DNA from: a bacterium
GTDB lineage: Bacteria; Cyanobacteriota; Vampirovibrionia; Gastranaerophilales; Gastranaerophilaceae
Direction: 5' to 3'
Assembly (NCBI GenBank): GCA_017941035.1
Contig: JAGAXG010000030.1
Span: 1 to 62,409, forward strand
Length of the DNA stretch: 62,409 nt
Made by a program: the position numbers and the translations under genes. The notes under the pieces were generated by a model. The model made no database searches. It was not told the DNA's origin and saw only the letters and a list, made by a program, of their open reading frames with translations. Below, piece by piece: positions 26,270 through 35,277 of this stretch. The stretch's first letter is position 1; each line of letters opens with the position of its first letter.

Positions 26270-26772
26270 AAAGAATAATTATACATTGGACCGCAGGAAG
26301 GTATTATCCAACATTATATGAAAAGCAATTCTATCACTATTTAATTGATAAGGAAGGAAAAATTTACAACGGGATATACAATCCTGAGGCTAATTTAGAC
26401 TGTAATGACGGTAAATATGCTGCACACACTGGCGGAGGGAATACAGGATCTATTGGAATTGCAATGTGTGCAATGTCAGGATTTAAATCAGCGTCAGAAT
26501 GCGGATCTTATCCTATAACTCGCATACAATTTGAATCTTGCATGGAAGTTTGTGCAAGACTTTGCAAAAAATACGATCTTAAAATTAATCCTTCGACAGT
26601 TATGACACATTATGAATTTGGGCAGCTTCACCCCAAAACCACAAGCTACGGTAAAATAGATATTATATACCTGCCTCCGTTTCCTTGGGTATCAAAAAAT
26701 GACATCGGGAGTTTTATTCGTTCAAAAATTCGTTGGTACAAAGCAAGAAAGGATCAATTATATGGAAATTAA
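26266..26772 (+). CDS. N-acetylmuramoyl-L-alanine amidase (phage endolysin type)
   Basis: A 168-residue amidase_2/PGRP-like domain that cleaves the bond between muramic acid and the stem peptide. Zinc ligands by position: H7 (IIIHWTAG), H115 (VMTHYEFG) and D132 (GKID); NTGSIGIAMC is the central strand. There is no signal peptide, so it would depend on a holin for export, as usual for phage endolysins. The ATG overlaps the stop of the HTH gene; an earlier in-frame ATG at 26233 is less likely. It overlaps the next gene by 11 bases. Confidence 0.85.
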   Translation: MKRIIIHWTAGRYYPTLYEKQFYHYLIDKEGKIYNGIYNPEANLDCNDGKYAAHTGGGNTGSIGIAMCAMSGFKSASECGSYPITRIQFESCMEVCARLCKKYDLKINPSTVMTHYEFGQLHPKTTSYGKIDIIYLPPFPWVSKNDIGSFIRSKIRWYKARKDQLYGN

Positions 26773-28279
26773 TTATTTTGATTTGTCCGGAGGTATTAAT
26801 CAATCTTCGACAAAAACTGAACTTGGTGTAAATACAAAGCCTGTTTATTGGTCAGATGCTCAAAATATAGAAATCTTAAACAACAAGGGAATTATCAAAC
26901 AAAAAGGAAATTCTATTTTTGCACAAATACCTGAATCTGAAGAAATTACAGGTATGCATGAAATGGAATTTGATAATATATTTAATTTAATTGTCACAAC
27001 TATTTCAGGTAAAATTTATATATATTCTCCTTTAACAGGGTTATTTACTTTAGTTGACAAAACCTTGCACGGGATTAAAGTAAAATTTGTACCTTTTTTA
27101 AGAGGGATATTAGTAGCCAGTGAATCAGATCCTATGTTTTATATAAAGAATCAGGATTATGAAGTTGTTAATTGTAATTTAAAAGATACAAATAATGTTG
27201 ATATTATTCCCAATAATATTGCAGTATACAAAGGAAGAGTGTTCTGTTCTTCCGGGGCGACATTATATTATTCAGCTCTTGGAACTTATGATGATTTTGG
27301 AACCGAAAATGATGCCGGATATATAAATGAATTTCACACTGACACTTCAGATATAACAGGAATCCATGCATACAAAGATTATTTAGCAATTTATAAAAAA
27401 GAACGTATATATTTACTTGCAGGCACTACACCAACAGATTTCGCAGTTTATCCTTTTGCTGATAAAGGGACAAAAGCGAAAAATTCTATTTTAAATGTAG
27501 ATAACAAACAATATTTTTTAAGCAATGGCATTTATGCTCTTGAACAAGTAGGAGAATTAAATCAAATAAGACTAGGATCAGAAATTTCTCTAAACATTAA
27601 AAACACTATTGAAAATTTAGATAATTCAAGAATTTCGGAAACATTTGCTCTCCACTATCACAATAAACATCAAATGTGGTTCTTTTTCCCTATAAAAAAT
27701 AACTTGCGATATAATATAATTTGGATAAATGATTATTTAAACAAAGCTTGGTATAAAAGAGTTCTTCCACAAAAAATTACTTGTGCATGTTCCTACAATT
27801 CATACATTTTAACTGCAGATGAAGAAGGTAATATATATAGAGAAGATTTTGGAGAAAGTTTCAACGGTTCACCTATAAATTTTTATTGGAAATCTTCTTT
27901 TTTCTCTCTAAATAATGTCCATCACAGAAAAATTATAGATGAATTTTATTTTATTCTTGACGGAGAATACAACAATAATTTTAATTTTTCAGTATACAAA
28001 GATTACGATGTAAACAATCCTGAAGATAATGAACTAATATATTCAAGTCACTATAATCAACTCGTTTGGGCTGATGACGAAGAAGAAGCTAATAATAATA
28101 ATTGCTGGGCATTAGAAAATGCTATTGCTCCGGTATGGGCAATAAATGCAGATACTATTGAAAAAGCAGAAATTTGCGGCAGCTGTTTTTCTGTTCAATT
28201 GTGCATTGACGGAAAAAATTCAAATAATGATGCCGCAATTATAGGATTACAATTTAGAGAAATTTATAATGACGATTAA
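26762..28279 (+). CDS. Packaged-DNA stabilisation / tail hub protein, P22 gp10-like
   Basis: A 505-residue beta-rich protein. The start (F-DLSGGINQSST, YWSDAQNIEILNNKGIIKQKGN) and the many short strands with Gly/Tyr/Trp turns are like the gp10-type stabilisation proteins of short-tailed phages, which form the hub below the portal and hold packaged DNA. This is fold-level similarity judged by eye. I took the ATG at 26762 with AAAGGA; the frame is open to 26699, inside the amidase gene. The major capsid gene follows after a 65-nt gap. Confidence 0.6.
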   Translation: MEINYFDLSGGINQSSTKTELGVNTKPVYWSDAQNIEILNNKGIIKQKGNSIFAQIPESEEITGMHEMEFDNIFNLIVTTISGKIYIYSPLTGLFTLVDKTLHGIKVKFVPFLRGILVASESDPMFYIKNQDYEVVNCNLKDTNNVDIIPNNIAVYKGRVFCSSGATLYYSALGTYDDFGTENDAGYINEFHTDTSDITGIHAYKDYLAIYKKERIYLLAGTTPTDFAVYPFADKGTKAKNSILNVDNKQYFLSNGIYALEQVGELNQIRLGSEISLNIKNTIENLDNSRISETFALHYHNKHQMWFFFPIKNNLRYNIIWINDYLNKAWYKRVLPQKITCACSYNSYILTADEEGNIYREDFGESFNGSPINFYWKSSFFSLNNVHHRKIIDEFYFILDGEYNNNFNFSVYKDYDVNNPEDNELIYSSHYNQLVWADDEEEANNNNCWALENAIAPVWAINADTIEKAEICGSCFSVQLCIDGKNSNNDAAIIGLQFREIYNDD

Positions 28280-28344
28280 TAATTTATAAAATCCCCGCTC
28301 ATATATGTATGTAGTTATTTTTGAAAAATGAAAGGAAAATGAAA

Positions 28345-29202
28345 ATGACAGATTTTTCAACAACTTACTCTGCTTTTATTCCGCAAATTTGGAGTCAAAA
28401 GCTTAACACAATGCTTGAAAAAAATTGTGTAATGTTACAATGCGTAAACAGAAATTGGGAAGGTGAAATAAAACAGCAGGGCGATACTGTTAAAATCATC
28501 ACTCCTGCAGATGTTTCTGTTTCTACTTTAACAACTGATAATATTACATATTCTTCTCTTACTCCAACATCCATGGATTTAGAAATTGATCAAAAGAAAT
28601 TTTTTGCATTTAAAATTGATGATGTCGCGAAAGCTCAATCAAATGTTGATATTATGGAAGCACATTTAAAAAATGCAAAGAAAGCTATTGAAGAAGTTCA
28701 AGACAGCTATTTATTAGGCTTACATACAGATGTAACTTCAGCAAATACAGTAGGCACAGATGCTTCTCCAATTTCTCTTGATAAGACAACAATTTATTCT
28801 AATTTTGTAAAACTAGCTAAAGCATTAAAAAATTCAAATGCCGTATATTCAGGTGTTAAACCATGGGTAGTTATTAATCCGGAAATTGAATCTTATTTAC
28901 TGCAAAGTTCTGAATTTATCAGCGCACATAATGTTGCAGATACAACTTTAAGAGAAGGTTCTATCGGAAGAATAGCCGGAATGGATGTACTTGTTAGTAC
29001 AAATCTTACAGCAGTAAATAGTAAATATTATGTTTTAGCGGGTACAAATGATGCTATAACATTCGCTTCTCAACTTGCCAAAATTGAAAGCTTAAGGGAT
29101 AAAGACAGTTTCTCAGATTTGGTTAGAGGATTGTATTTGTACGGTGCTAAAACAGTTCAACCAAAAGCATTGGCAAAAATGATTGTTTCTGTTCCAGCTT
29201 AG
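28345..29202 (+). CDS. Major capsid protein (HK97-fold, P22-coat-like)
   Basis: A 285-residue protein. N-terminal FIPQIWSQKLNTMLEKNCVMLQCVNRNWEGEI, then QGDTVKIITPADVSV and EIDQKKFFAFKIDDV (the E-loop/P-domain pattern of P22-type coat proteins), VIMEAHLKNAKKAIEEVQD helix, WVVINPEIESYLL and GMDVLVSTNL in the A-domain. These blocks are typical of capsid proteins of short- and long-tailed phages. AAAGGA lies 8 nt before the ATG at 28345. A hairpin follows the stop, which may set capsid mRNA ends. Confidence 0.85.
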   Translation: MTDFSTTYSAFIPQIWSQKLNTMLEKNCVMLQCVNRNWEGEIKQQGDTVKIITPADVSVSTLTTDNITYSSLTPTSMDLEIDQKKFFAFKIDDVAKAQSNVDIMEAHLKNAKKAIEEVQDSYLLGLHTDVTSANTVGTDASPISLDKTTIYSNFVKLAKALKNSNAVYSGVKPWVVINPEIESYLLQSSEFISAHNVADTTLREGSIGRIAGMDVLVSTNLTAVNSKYYVLAGTNDAITFASQLAKIESLRDKDSFSDLVRGLYLYGAKTVQPKALAKMIVSVPA

Positions 29203-29210
29203 TTGAACTT

Positions 29211-29254
29211 TAAGTGTACTCTTTTTTGTTTGTTTTGGGAAAGAGTACACTTTA
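29211..29254 (+). terminator. Long hairpin after capsid gene
   Basis: Arms TAAGTGTACTCTTT and AAAGAGTACACTTTA with a 15-nt loop. It is followed by CCCCTT and not by a T-run, so it may be a processing or stability signal and not a true terminator. Confidence 0.5.
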
Positions 29255-29279
29255 CCCCTTAATCAAAGGAGAAAAAATA

Positions 29280-29528
29280 ATGTTTGAAAATTTAAAAAAA
29301 GTAATAAAAAAATTGGCAATGAACGCCGTGCTTGTCGCAGAATCAGAACTTGGTTCAAACAAAGGGCAAGAAAAAAAACAACTGGCTATTAACTATATAG
29401 TTGAGCATTTACCTGTATCAGAATTAATAAAATACTTTATTTCGTTAATTTTATCAAAATTTATAGATGATGCAATTGAAATAGCAGTAGAGAGCATGAA
29501 TTCATTGCCTGAAAAAATAGGAGAATAA
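29280..29528 (+). CDS. Holin-like small protein (LLH-type C-terminal region)
   Basis: An 82-residue helical protein. The middle AVLVAESELGSNKGQEKKQLAINYIVEHLP and the end KFIDDAIEIAVESMNSL follow the pattern of the C-terminal part of LLH-type phage holins (A-x-x-x-E-x-x-x-G-x-G-x-x-K-K...V...L...). One hydrophobic stretch (LIKYFISLILSKFI) could enter the membrane. The usual N-terminal transmembrane helix is missing, so a holin role is not certain. GGAG precedes the ATG at 29280; upstream in-frame ATGs lie in the hairpin. Confidence 0.5.
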   Translation: MFENLKKVIKKLAMNAVLVAESELGSNKGQEKKQLAINYIVEHLPVSELIKYFISLILSKFIDDAIEIAVESMNSLPEKIGE

Positions 29529-29534
29529 AAAGAT

Positions 29535-30173
29535 ATGCAAAATCAGATATTTAATGGTATTTCATCATCTGCCGTGAAGCCACAAACAAATTATACAGAT
29601 GTTATTCAAATACTGGAAGAGGCAATTCAGGCTGACATGCAAAAAGTACAAATGCTTGTACAACAAGGAACAATTACACCACAACAAGGATCTTATCTTA
29701 TTAACATGCTGGGTAATAAAGCGCAAGAAATTTCCATGTACAAGCAAACTGCACCAATGCGTGAAAAGCAAAATTTCTCTTCAGAACCGGTTACTATAGA
29801 AGAAAAACCGATTGATATTTTCCAAAAAGAAAACCCTGATTTTTTTGGAGATGAAAAACGTTCTGAGCTTTTGAATTACATCAGAAATTTGGATTTGGAT
29901 AAAGATGAAATTTCCAAAATAGCTCAACTCGCACAAAATTTAGAAAATTCTGCGGTTGAAAATTATTTAAAACAATCTGCCCACGACAAATCAATGAATG
30001 ACGAGAACTCAGTTGCTAAGAGCAAATTGACATCATATGCTCAAAATGCTTCTTCAGACAAAAATTTAGAAAGGATTTTCACTCGTGAGGATATCGGCAA
30101 AATGAGCGGAGATGAATTTCTCAGAAACGAAAAATTGATAATGGAACAGGTAAAACAAGGCCTTATCAAGTAG
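29535..30173 (+). CDS. Capsid scaffolding-like protein
   Basis: A 212-residue polar, Gln/Glu/Lys-rich, helical protein with likely coiled coils. The C-terminus FTREDIGKMSGDEFLRNEKLIMEQVKQGLIK is a pattern I associate with scaffolding proteins of phages with HK97-type capsids, whose basic C-terminal helix-turn-helix contacts the coat. Position next to the capsid gene supports this. There is no protease motif. It starts 6 nt after the holin-like gene and ends before a strong hairpin. Confidence 0.6.
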   Translation: MQNQIFNGISSSAVKPQTNYTDVIQILEEAIQADMQKVQMLVQQGTITPQQGSYLINMLGNKAQEISMYKQTAPMREKQNFSSEPVTIEEKPIDIFQKENPDFFGDEKRSELLNYIRNLDLDKDEISKIAQLAQNLENSAVENYLKQSAHDKSMNDENSVAKSKLTSYAQNASSDKNLERIFTREDIGKMSGDEFLRNEKLIMEQVKQGLIK

Positions 30174-30190
30174 TTTTTGACAAATTTCAA

Positions 30191-30234
30191 AAAAAGTTCG
30201 GACAGGAATTATAAAAATCCCTGTTCGAACTTTT
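30191..30234 (+). terminator. Hairpin terminator after scaffold gene
   Basis: Stem AAAGTTCGgACAGG / CCTGTtCGAACTTT (one G-T pair), 12-nt loop, followed by TTTT C. It would allow more capsid/scaffold mRNA than downstream packaging mRNA. Confidence 0.65.
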
Positions 30235-30256
30235 CAAAAATTATAAGGAGATATTA

Positions 30257-30895
30257 ATGAACTTTTTAGAAATTATAAATAAATGTTTACTCGAACTAAA
30301 TTATAAACCGGTTAATACATTCGGTGAATTAATAAAAAATGACCATAAAAAAATTAAAACTATTTTAAATATTATTAATAAAGAAATTTGTAATATTGAA
30401 TTGTGGGATTTTTTACTTCGCAGGACTAATTTAACAATTCCGGCTAATACTCAAGAAATCGAAAATCCAATAAATGGAAGGATTCTATATCTTTTCATTG
30501 ACGGTGAAAAATATAAATTTCAGCAAGATATTGAAGAATTTTTAACAGGACAAGCCTCAGGTAAAAAATATTCAATGTTGAATAATAAATTGTTATTTCC
30601 TAAATTCAAACAAATAAAGACTGCCGATATAGTTTATTATACAAAAAATTGCGTAATAAATTCTAATAATGAAGAGCAAGAAGAATTTATATCCGAAGAT
30701 GATGCATCTCTTATTCCGATGCCATTTGCAGAGCAATTACTTGTATATGGGACATGCTTAAGATTAAAAGCGAATCCTTCTTATATAAGATTTAGCTATT
30801 GGATGAGCATGTACAAAGATGCTCTTTTGAACCTAAAATCAAAAACATCCATAGATGCAAATAATTCGCCTATTGTAAAGTTACACAGGATTTAG
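30257..30895 (+). CDS. Head-tail adaptor, P22 gp4-like
   Basis: A 212-residue protein. Helical start FLEIINKCLLELNYKPVNTFGEL, then IINKEICNIELWDFLLRRTNLTIPANTQEI, a short beta domain (RILYLFIDGEKYKF) and a C-terminal helix block PFAEQLLVYGTCLRLKANPSYIRFSYWMSMYKDALLNL. Head-tail adaptors of short-tailed phages (P22 gp4, T7 gp11 type) have this layout. AAGGAG precedes the ATG. The gene stands alone between two hairpins. Confidence 0.6.
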   Translation: MNFLEIINKCLLELNYKPVNTFGELIKNDHKKIKTILNIINKEICNIELWDFLLRRTNLTIPANTQEIENPINGRILYLFIDGEKYKFQQDIEEFLTGQASGKKYSMLNNKLLFPKFKQIKTADIVYYTKNCVINSNNEEQEEFISEDDASLIPMPFAEQLLVYGTCLRLKANPSYIRFSYWMSMYKDALLNLKSKTSIDANNSPIVKLHRI

Positions 30896-31021
30896 ACAAA
30901 AAAAACAGGAAGTCGTTTTCATTCCCCCCTGTTAAGATTTACACTAGCCGAAATATAAATAGCATGTTCATTATACAAACTATTTAGAAAAAACACAAAT
31001 AATTATAAGAAATGTAACAAG

Positions 31022-31462
31022 ATGAAACAATTAACAAATCAACAAAAAAAATTTGTCCTTGAATATATAAAATCACTTGATGGTGAAAAAGCTGTAAAAT
31101 CAGCAGGCTACAAAGTTTCAAATCCGAAAAATTTCTCTATCGAGCTATTATCTAAAGATTTAATTGTTAATGAAATAAAAAATCAATTGAAGCATGAAAT
31201 TGACACTTTAAATGTACCAAGAGGTTATGTAATTCAAAAACTTTTACAAATCGCTGAATTTTCACTTGAGCAGGAAGATATTTTGGATAAAGAAGGAAAT
31301 TATACAGGGAAGAAAAAATTAAGAGACTCTTCTGCCGGATTAAAAGCATTAGAAAGCCTTTGCAAATATCTGGGCTTTACGTCATCTTCAAATGATATTA
31401 ATAATGAATATAAAGAGGCAAAAATTATTACAATATCAAACTTAGATGATAACAAAATTTAA
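31022..31462 (+). CDS. Terminase small subunit
   Basis: A 146-residue protein. LTNQQKKFVLEYIKSLDGEKAVKSAGYK is the N-terminal HTH of TerS proteins (terminase_2 type), which recognises the packaging site; the next helices SIELLSKDLIVNEIKNQLKHEI and VPRGYVIQKLLQIAEFSL build the oligomer ring. The final third resembles the C-terminal part that contacts the large subunit. No SD is clear before the ATG. It lies 6.3 kb away from the large subunit gene, separated by the portal and an insert. Confidence 0.82.
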   Translation: MKQLTNQQKKFVLEYIKSLDGEKAVKSAGYKVSNPKNFSIELLSKDLIVNEIKNQLKHEIDTLNVPRGYVIQKLLQIAEFSLEQEDILDKEGNYTGKKKLRDSSAGLKALESLCKYLGFTSSSNDINNEYKEAKIITISNLDDNKI

Positions 31463-31480
31463 TTAACGAAAGGTTTAAAA

Positions 31481-31834
31481 ATGAAAGAAGATAAAAATAA
31501 ACAAATTGAACAAATTTTACTTAATGATAAAAATTATGAAAACTTTATTAATTCAAAAACAGAAAAAGAATTTGAAGATATTTTAAATTCGAAAACAGAA
31601 AAAGAAACTGTTATCACAAATATAAAAGAAGTTCCAAGAGAACTTTTACTCTCGAAACATGCTGTTTATATGGTTATAAACAAACAAAGCAAAACAAAAT
31701 CTTATATAAACGGGATTCAAGCAGACGGTTACCTTGGAAATCAAAGTATAACAAGAGAAAAGCTTTTATCTTATTTGAGTGATTCTTTTGTAAGCGGGAA
31801 TAACTTTATCAAATTCTATCAAATTAAATTTTAA
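31481..31834 (+). CDS. Hypothetical protein of the packaging block
   Basis: A 117-residue protein that I do not recognise. It starts with a charged helical region that contains a short internal duplication (NSKTEKEFEDILNSKTEKET, about 25-44), followed by a small alpha/beta region (AVYMVINKQSKTKSYINGIQADGYLG). GAAAGG precedes the ATG. It sits 18 nt after the small terminase gene and 5 nt before the GNAT gene, so it belongs to the same transcript. No function can be assigned. Confidence 0.5.
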   Translation: MKEDKNKQIEQILLNDKNYENFINSKTEKEFEDILNSKTEKETVITNIKEVPRELLLSKHAVYMVINKQSKTKSYINGIQADGYLGNQSITREKLLSYLSDSFVSGNNFIKFYQIKF

Positions 31835-31839
31835 TAACC

Positions 31840-32373
31840 ATGTGCAAATTTATTCAAATTAAGTGTAATCTTTTAAACAATACTTTTACCAATTTGCGCT
31901 ATATACCTAAAATTCAAAAATGTTTCTGCAAATATTCCAAGTATCTTGTCGATGATTACTCCAAATCAGGTTCTTACCCCTTTCTCCCTTCGGCACAAAG
32001 ATATTTGTGGGCTATTCTGGATTATTATAATAATTTTATGGGTTTTGTTTATTTAGACAATTTTGTCGGAAATGGAATTCAAAATTATAGTGCAGAATTG
32101 ACAACGTGTTTTGAAAAAAAGGCTTGGGGCAATTTTACTCGATATAGCGCAAAACTTTTTTTAAAAAAAGTTTTTGATGATTTTGGATTATACAAAATTA
32201 GAGCATTAATTTATCCAGATAATTTCCGAGTTGCTTCGCTTTTAAAATCTTCCGGATTTAAATACGAAACTACAATACCTAAAGAAACTTTTAGGAACGG
32301 GAAACCACAGGATATAGATTTGTACGGAATTTACAGGACATACTATTACAAAGACGAGGTGAAAAATGATTAA
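31840..32373 (+). CDS. GNAT-like acetyltransferase inside the packaging block
   Basis: A 177-residue protein with a GNAT pattern: MGFVYLDNFVGN, YSAELTTCFEKKAWGNFTRYSAKLFLKKVFDDFGLYKIRALIYPDN and RVASLLKSSGFKYETTI. This is the RimJ/RimL-like order of strands 4-7, with the acetyl-CoA loop at KKAWGNF (weakly conserved). The N-terminal 60 residues are Cys-rich and unlike typical GNATs. It might modify a structural or host protein. It overlaps the portal gene by 8 bases, which is unusual for a cargo gene and suggests that it belongs to the module. Confidence 0.65.
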   Translation: MCKFIQIKCNLLNNTFTNLRYIPKIQKCFCKYSKYLVDDYSKSGSYPFLPSAQRYLWAILDYYNNFMGFVYLDNFVGNGIQNYSAELTTCFEKKAWGNFTRYSAKLFLKKVFDDFGLYKIRALIYPDNFRVASLLKSSGFKYETTIPKETFRNGKPQDIDLYGIYRTYYYKDEVKND

Positions 32374-34018
32374 TACATTAAAAAACGAAGGTTTCACGCC
32401 TGATTATTATAATGAGCAGGCACTAACACACAGTATTGTAGAAAAATATGATTATTTTGATAATCAAAGAAATCAACAACGCTCAGATAACAGATTAATA
32501 GCACACGCTATTTACAATTCTGATATTCCTGTTGTTAATGACTGGAATTGTAAAATTCAAATGCCAGAGATATATGAGCTCTCACAAACATTGAAATCCC
32601 ACATTATTCAAAATTTATATTCACATCCTGACGGAATGTTTGACGTCTCAGGAAGAGATTTAAAATCTCAAAAAACAGCAAATACCCAAAAGGCAATGCT
32701 TGTAAATGTTTTTGAAAATATGAAAATAGAAAATGAAATGGAAAAAATTGTTGACTCAGTTGTTGAAACTGGAGAAGTTACACTTTTTATCGGGTGGGAA
32801 ACAAAGACTCGTAAAGTCAGACGTGCTTTGAGTCTACAAGAACAAATTAAATTGGGAGTCAAAGATACTTTTATAATTGAGGATAAAATTGTTTATGATA
32901 ACGCTAAAGTAAAATTTATAGGATATGAAGATTTTGTTTTCGATACAACTTGCGCAGATAATTGGGATTCATGCCCTAAAATTTACAGAACATACAAAAC
33001 ACTTGACGAGATTAAAGCAAATTACGCGAATAATATGTTAAATGATGAGAAACTGGAAATTTTGAAAGGAGTGGTGGCAAATAAAAAAGGAAGGAAAGAA
33101 GGGAAATATTCAATCCCACAAGTGGAAGTTTTAGAATATTGGGGAGATATTGAACTCCCGTCAGGTGAAATTTTAAAAAATCAGCTTATATCTGTTGCCG
33201 GAAGAAGTGTTCTTATAAGATTTGAAGAAAATCCTTTTATAATAAATCCGTTTATTCACGCAAATATTATTGAAAGTCCATCAACAGGACGCGGGATTTC
33301 TCCTTTACGCGTCGCATTGATATTAAATAATATATCCTCAACAATTTTAAATAAACAACTTGATGCATTAGCTCTAATGATGAATCCTCCATATCTAGCG
33401 CCAAAAGGATGTTTTAGAGGAACACAAGATGTCAGCCCTGGGAAAATTATAGAATACGATGCATCACTAATGACTTCTGTACCGACCCCATTATCATTTG
33501 ACAAAGCAATGACAGGCTGGGATTTTTTAAATTATTTCAAAACAACAACAGAAAGTGCTACGGGAATATTTAAAAATATGGCAGGGAATATTCAATCCCA
33601 AGACAGAACAGCCACAGAAATTAATTATTCTGTAAACGGGCAAGAAGCAAGATTAAATATGATATTAGAATCTATAAATCGAAAAATTATAGTCCCAATG
33701 GTTGAAAAAACAGCTGAATTGATCTCTAACTTCAAAATCGGCACTGAAAGTATTCTCGTAAACAATCACGGAGAAACAGAGTTTTTAGATATAGATGATA
33801 ACATCAGAAATTCAAATTATGTATACCGCTATGGAGACAGAAAAGCGACTTTTGAAAAGAAATCAAGATTTAAAGAATTGTTTGATGTTATAAGCGCATT
33901 TGTACAAATCCCTACGGTTAATGAAAAAATAAATTGGCTCGAATGCTTCAAGTTTGCATTGGAGCAGTATGGAGTTGAAAACGCAAATAATTTTTTAACA
34001 GAAGGTAAAGAAAAATAA
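32366..34018 (+). CDS. Portal protein
   Basis: A 550-residue portal, the dodecameric channel through which DNA is packaged. Characteristic parts: SDIPVVNDWNCKIQMPEIYELSQTLKSHI (N-terminal wing), VETGEVTLFIGWET, KVKFIGYEDFVFDTTC, GRGISPLRVALILNNISSTILNKQLD (stem/crown helix) and TTTESATGIFKNMAGNIQSQDRTATEI (clip/tunnel loop), then long helices. Length and layout agree with P22-type portals. The large terminase, normally adjacent, lies 3.8 kb downstream beyond an insert. A small palindrome CGAATATTGTAATATTCG follows the stop. Confidence 0.8.
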   Translation: MINTLKNEGFTPDYYNEQALTHSIVEKYDYFDNQRNQQRSDNRLIAHAIYNSDIPVVNDWNCKIQMPEIYELSQTLKSHIIQNLYSHPDGMFDVSGRDLKSQKTANTQKAMLVNVFENMKIENEMEKIVDSVVETGEVTLFIGWETKTRKVRRALSLQEQIKLGVKDTFIIEDKIVYDNAKVKFIGYEDFVFDTTCADNWDSCPKIYRTYKTLDEIKANYANNMLNDEKLEILKGVVANKKGRKEGKYSIPQVEVLEYWGDIELPSGEILKNQLISVAGRSVLIRFEENPFIINPFIHANIIESPSTGRGISPLRVALILNNISSTILNKQLDALALMMNPPYLAPKGCFRGTQDVSPGKIIEYDASLMTSVPTPLSFDKAMTGWDFLNYFKTTTESATGIFKNMAGNIQSQDRTATEINYSVNGQEARLNMILESINRKIIVPMVEKTAELISNFKIGTESILVNNHGETEFLDIDDNIRNSNYVYRYGDRKATFEKKSRFKELFDVISAFVQIPTVNEKINWLECFKFALEQYGVENANNFLTEGKEK

Positions 34019-34143
34019 CGAATATTGTAATATTCGAGTGGGGGGGGCGGCAGGGAATAACTTTATACAAAATATTTTGCACAATTATAAAAAAGGGAAA
34101 AATAAATAATTTCTTAAATAAAAATAGGCCAAATACAAAAGAA

Positions 34144-34650
34144 ATGGCGAATATATTTTTAGCAAAACCACAAAATATACCGTTAAGTAAAGAATACAGT
34201 TACATTCCTAAGGGTAATGCTAATATATTAAATTACAAATATAACTTATTTGGAACAAATAAAGAAATCCCTCAAAACTGGGAAGGTATTGTATTTAATC
34301 AATACAGTTCATTGTCTAAAAATATTTCTAATTCTATCGAAATGCAAAATGAAATCAAAAGACAATTCAACATTATGCGTGTTGATACACTTAATGACAA
34401 ATTAGAAGTTGATTTCTCAAAGGATTCAAATTTACATTTGTCAATAGGTCATGCAACAGTACTTGAACCATATATTGATTCTGATGGATATTTCCATGGC
34501 ATTCTTTTTGATAAATATGATTTTGATTGGTTATATAAAATGGCATATAAAAAACCATTTACATACATTATAAATAATTATTTTGCACTTATTCAGTTAT
34601 TAAACGGTCATAACTATTATATTCTTGCACCAATAATATTTAAATGGTAA
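34144..34650 (+). CDS. Hypothetical protein in the insert
   Basis: A 168-residue protein that I do not recognise. No signal peptide or clear transmembrane segment. The middle is polar; the C-terminal 65 residues contain GHATVLEPYIDSDGYFHGILFDKYDFDWLY and an aromatic-rich end. A papain-like or toxin-type fold (Gly-His-Ala near strands) is conceivable but not supported by a second catalytic motif. The ATG has only a weak upstream purine stretch. First gene of the non-phage insert; it may be co-transcribed with the membrane protein that follows after 10 nt. Confidence 0.5.
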   Translation: MANIFLAKPQNIPLSKEYSYIPKGNANILNYKYNLFGTNKEIPQNWEGIVFNQYSSLSKNISNSIEMQNEIKRQFNIMRVDTLNDKLEVDFSKDSNLHLSIGHATVLEPYIDSDGYFHGILFDKYDFDWLYKMAYKKPFTYIINNYFALIQLLNGHNYYILAPIIFKW

Positions 34651-34660
34651 TATTACCCAT

Positions 34661-35185
34661 ATGATAGATTTTTACAAAATGAATAAAGACATAATATACA
34701 TAATAGGCATACATATTCTTATGCCTATTGCGTACTGTTTTATTTTTATATCTACACTAATAGTACCCCTTTTATTATTCTTAAATGAATTCTCGCAAGG
34801 TATAGAAAATCCTTTAGGATTAAATATTAAAACTTTTGTGTTTATATTCTTTTGTATATTTATTATGCTTCTTTTTATATTACGAATACTTATACTCCCT
34901 TTTTTGTATGGATATTTTGAGAAAAAAACTTGTAATATACGTTTGAAAAATTTTATTCATAATTTAAAGCACAATTATCTATATAGATTACTTATACTAA
35001 TTATTGTTGAAATCCCATTTTTGCTATTAGTATTGAGAGCAAATACTGTTCATTATCCGCCTTATTTGGAGCGTATTGAGCTGCATGCATTATTAACTTG
35101 TACATGTGATTTATTAGGCTGCTATCTTGCATTATTTTTATGGTGGGATATACAAAAATTAATTAAAAAAATCAAGCCTATATAA
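34661..35185 (+). CDS. Four-helix integral membrane protein in the insert
   Basis: A 174-residue protein with hydrophobic helices at about 10-35, 52-78, 105-127 and 140-165 and basic ends (LIKKIKPI). The topology (two helical pairs) is similar to the protein at 35278, and both end in a short Lys/Ile tail, so they may be distant paralogues. No transport or enzyme signature is visible. It follows the 168-residue gene after 10 nt. Confidence 0.55.
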   Translation: MIDFYKMNKDIIYIIGIHILMPIAYCFIFISTLIVPLLLFLNEFSQGIENPLGLNIKTFVFIFFCIFIMLLFILRILILPFLYGYFEKKTCNIRLKNFIHNLKHNYLYRLLILIIVEIPFLLLVLRANTVHYPPYLERIELHALLTCTCDLLGCYLALFLWWDIQKLIKKIKPI

Positions 35186-35277
35186 TTAATTGGGGGTATT
35201 CAATGCAAGAAAAAGGTTTACTTGAAAATCAATTTAATATATACATAATTTTTGAAAAATTGTGGTAATATATTTAT

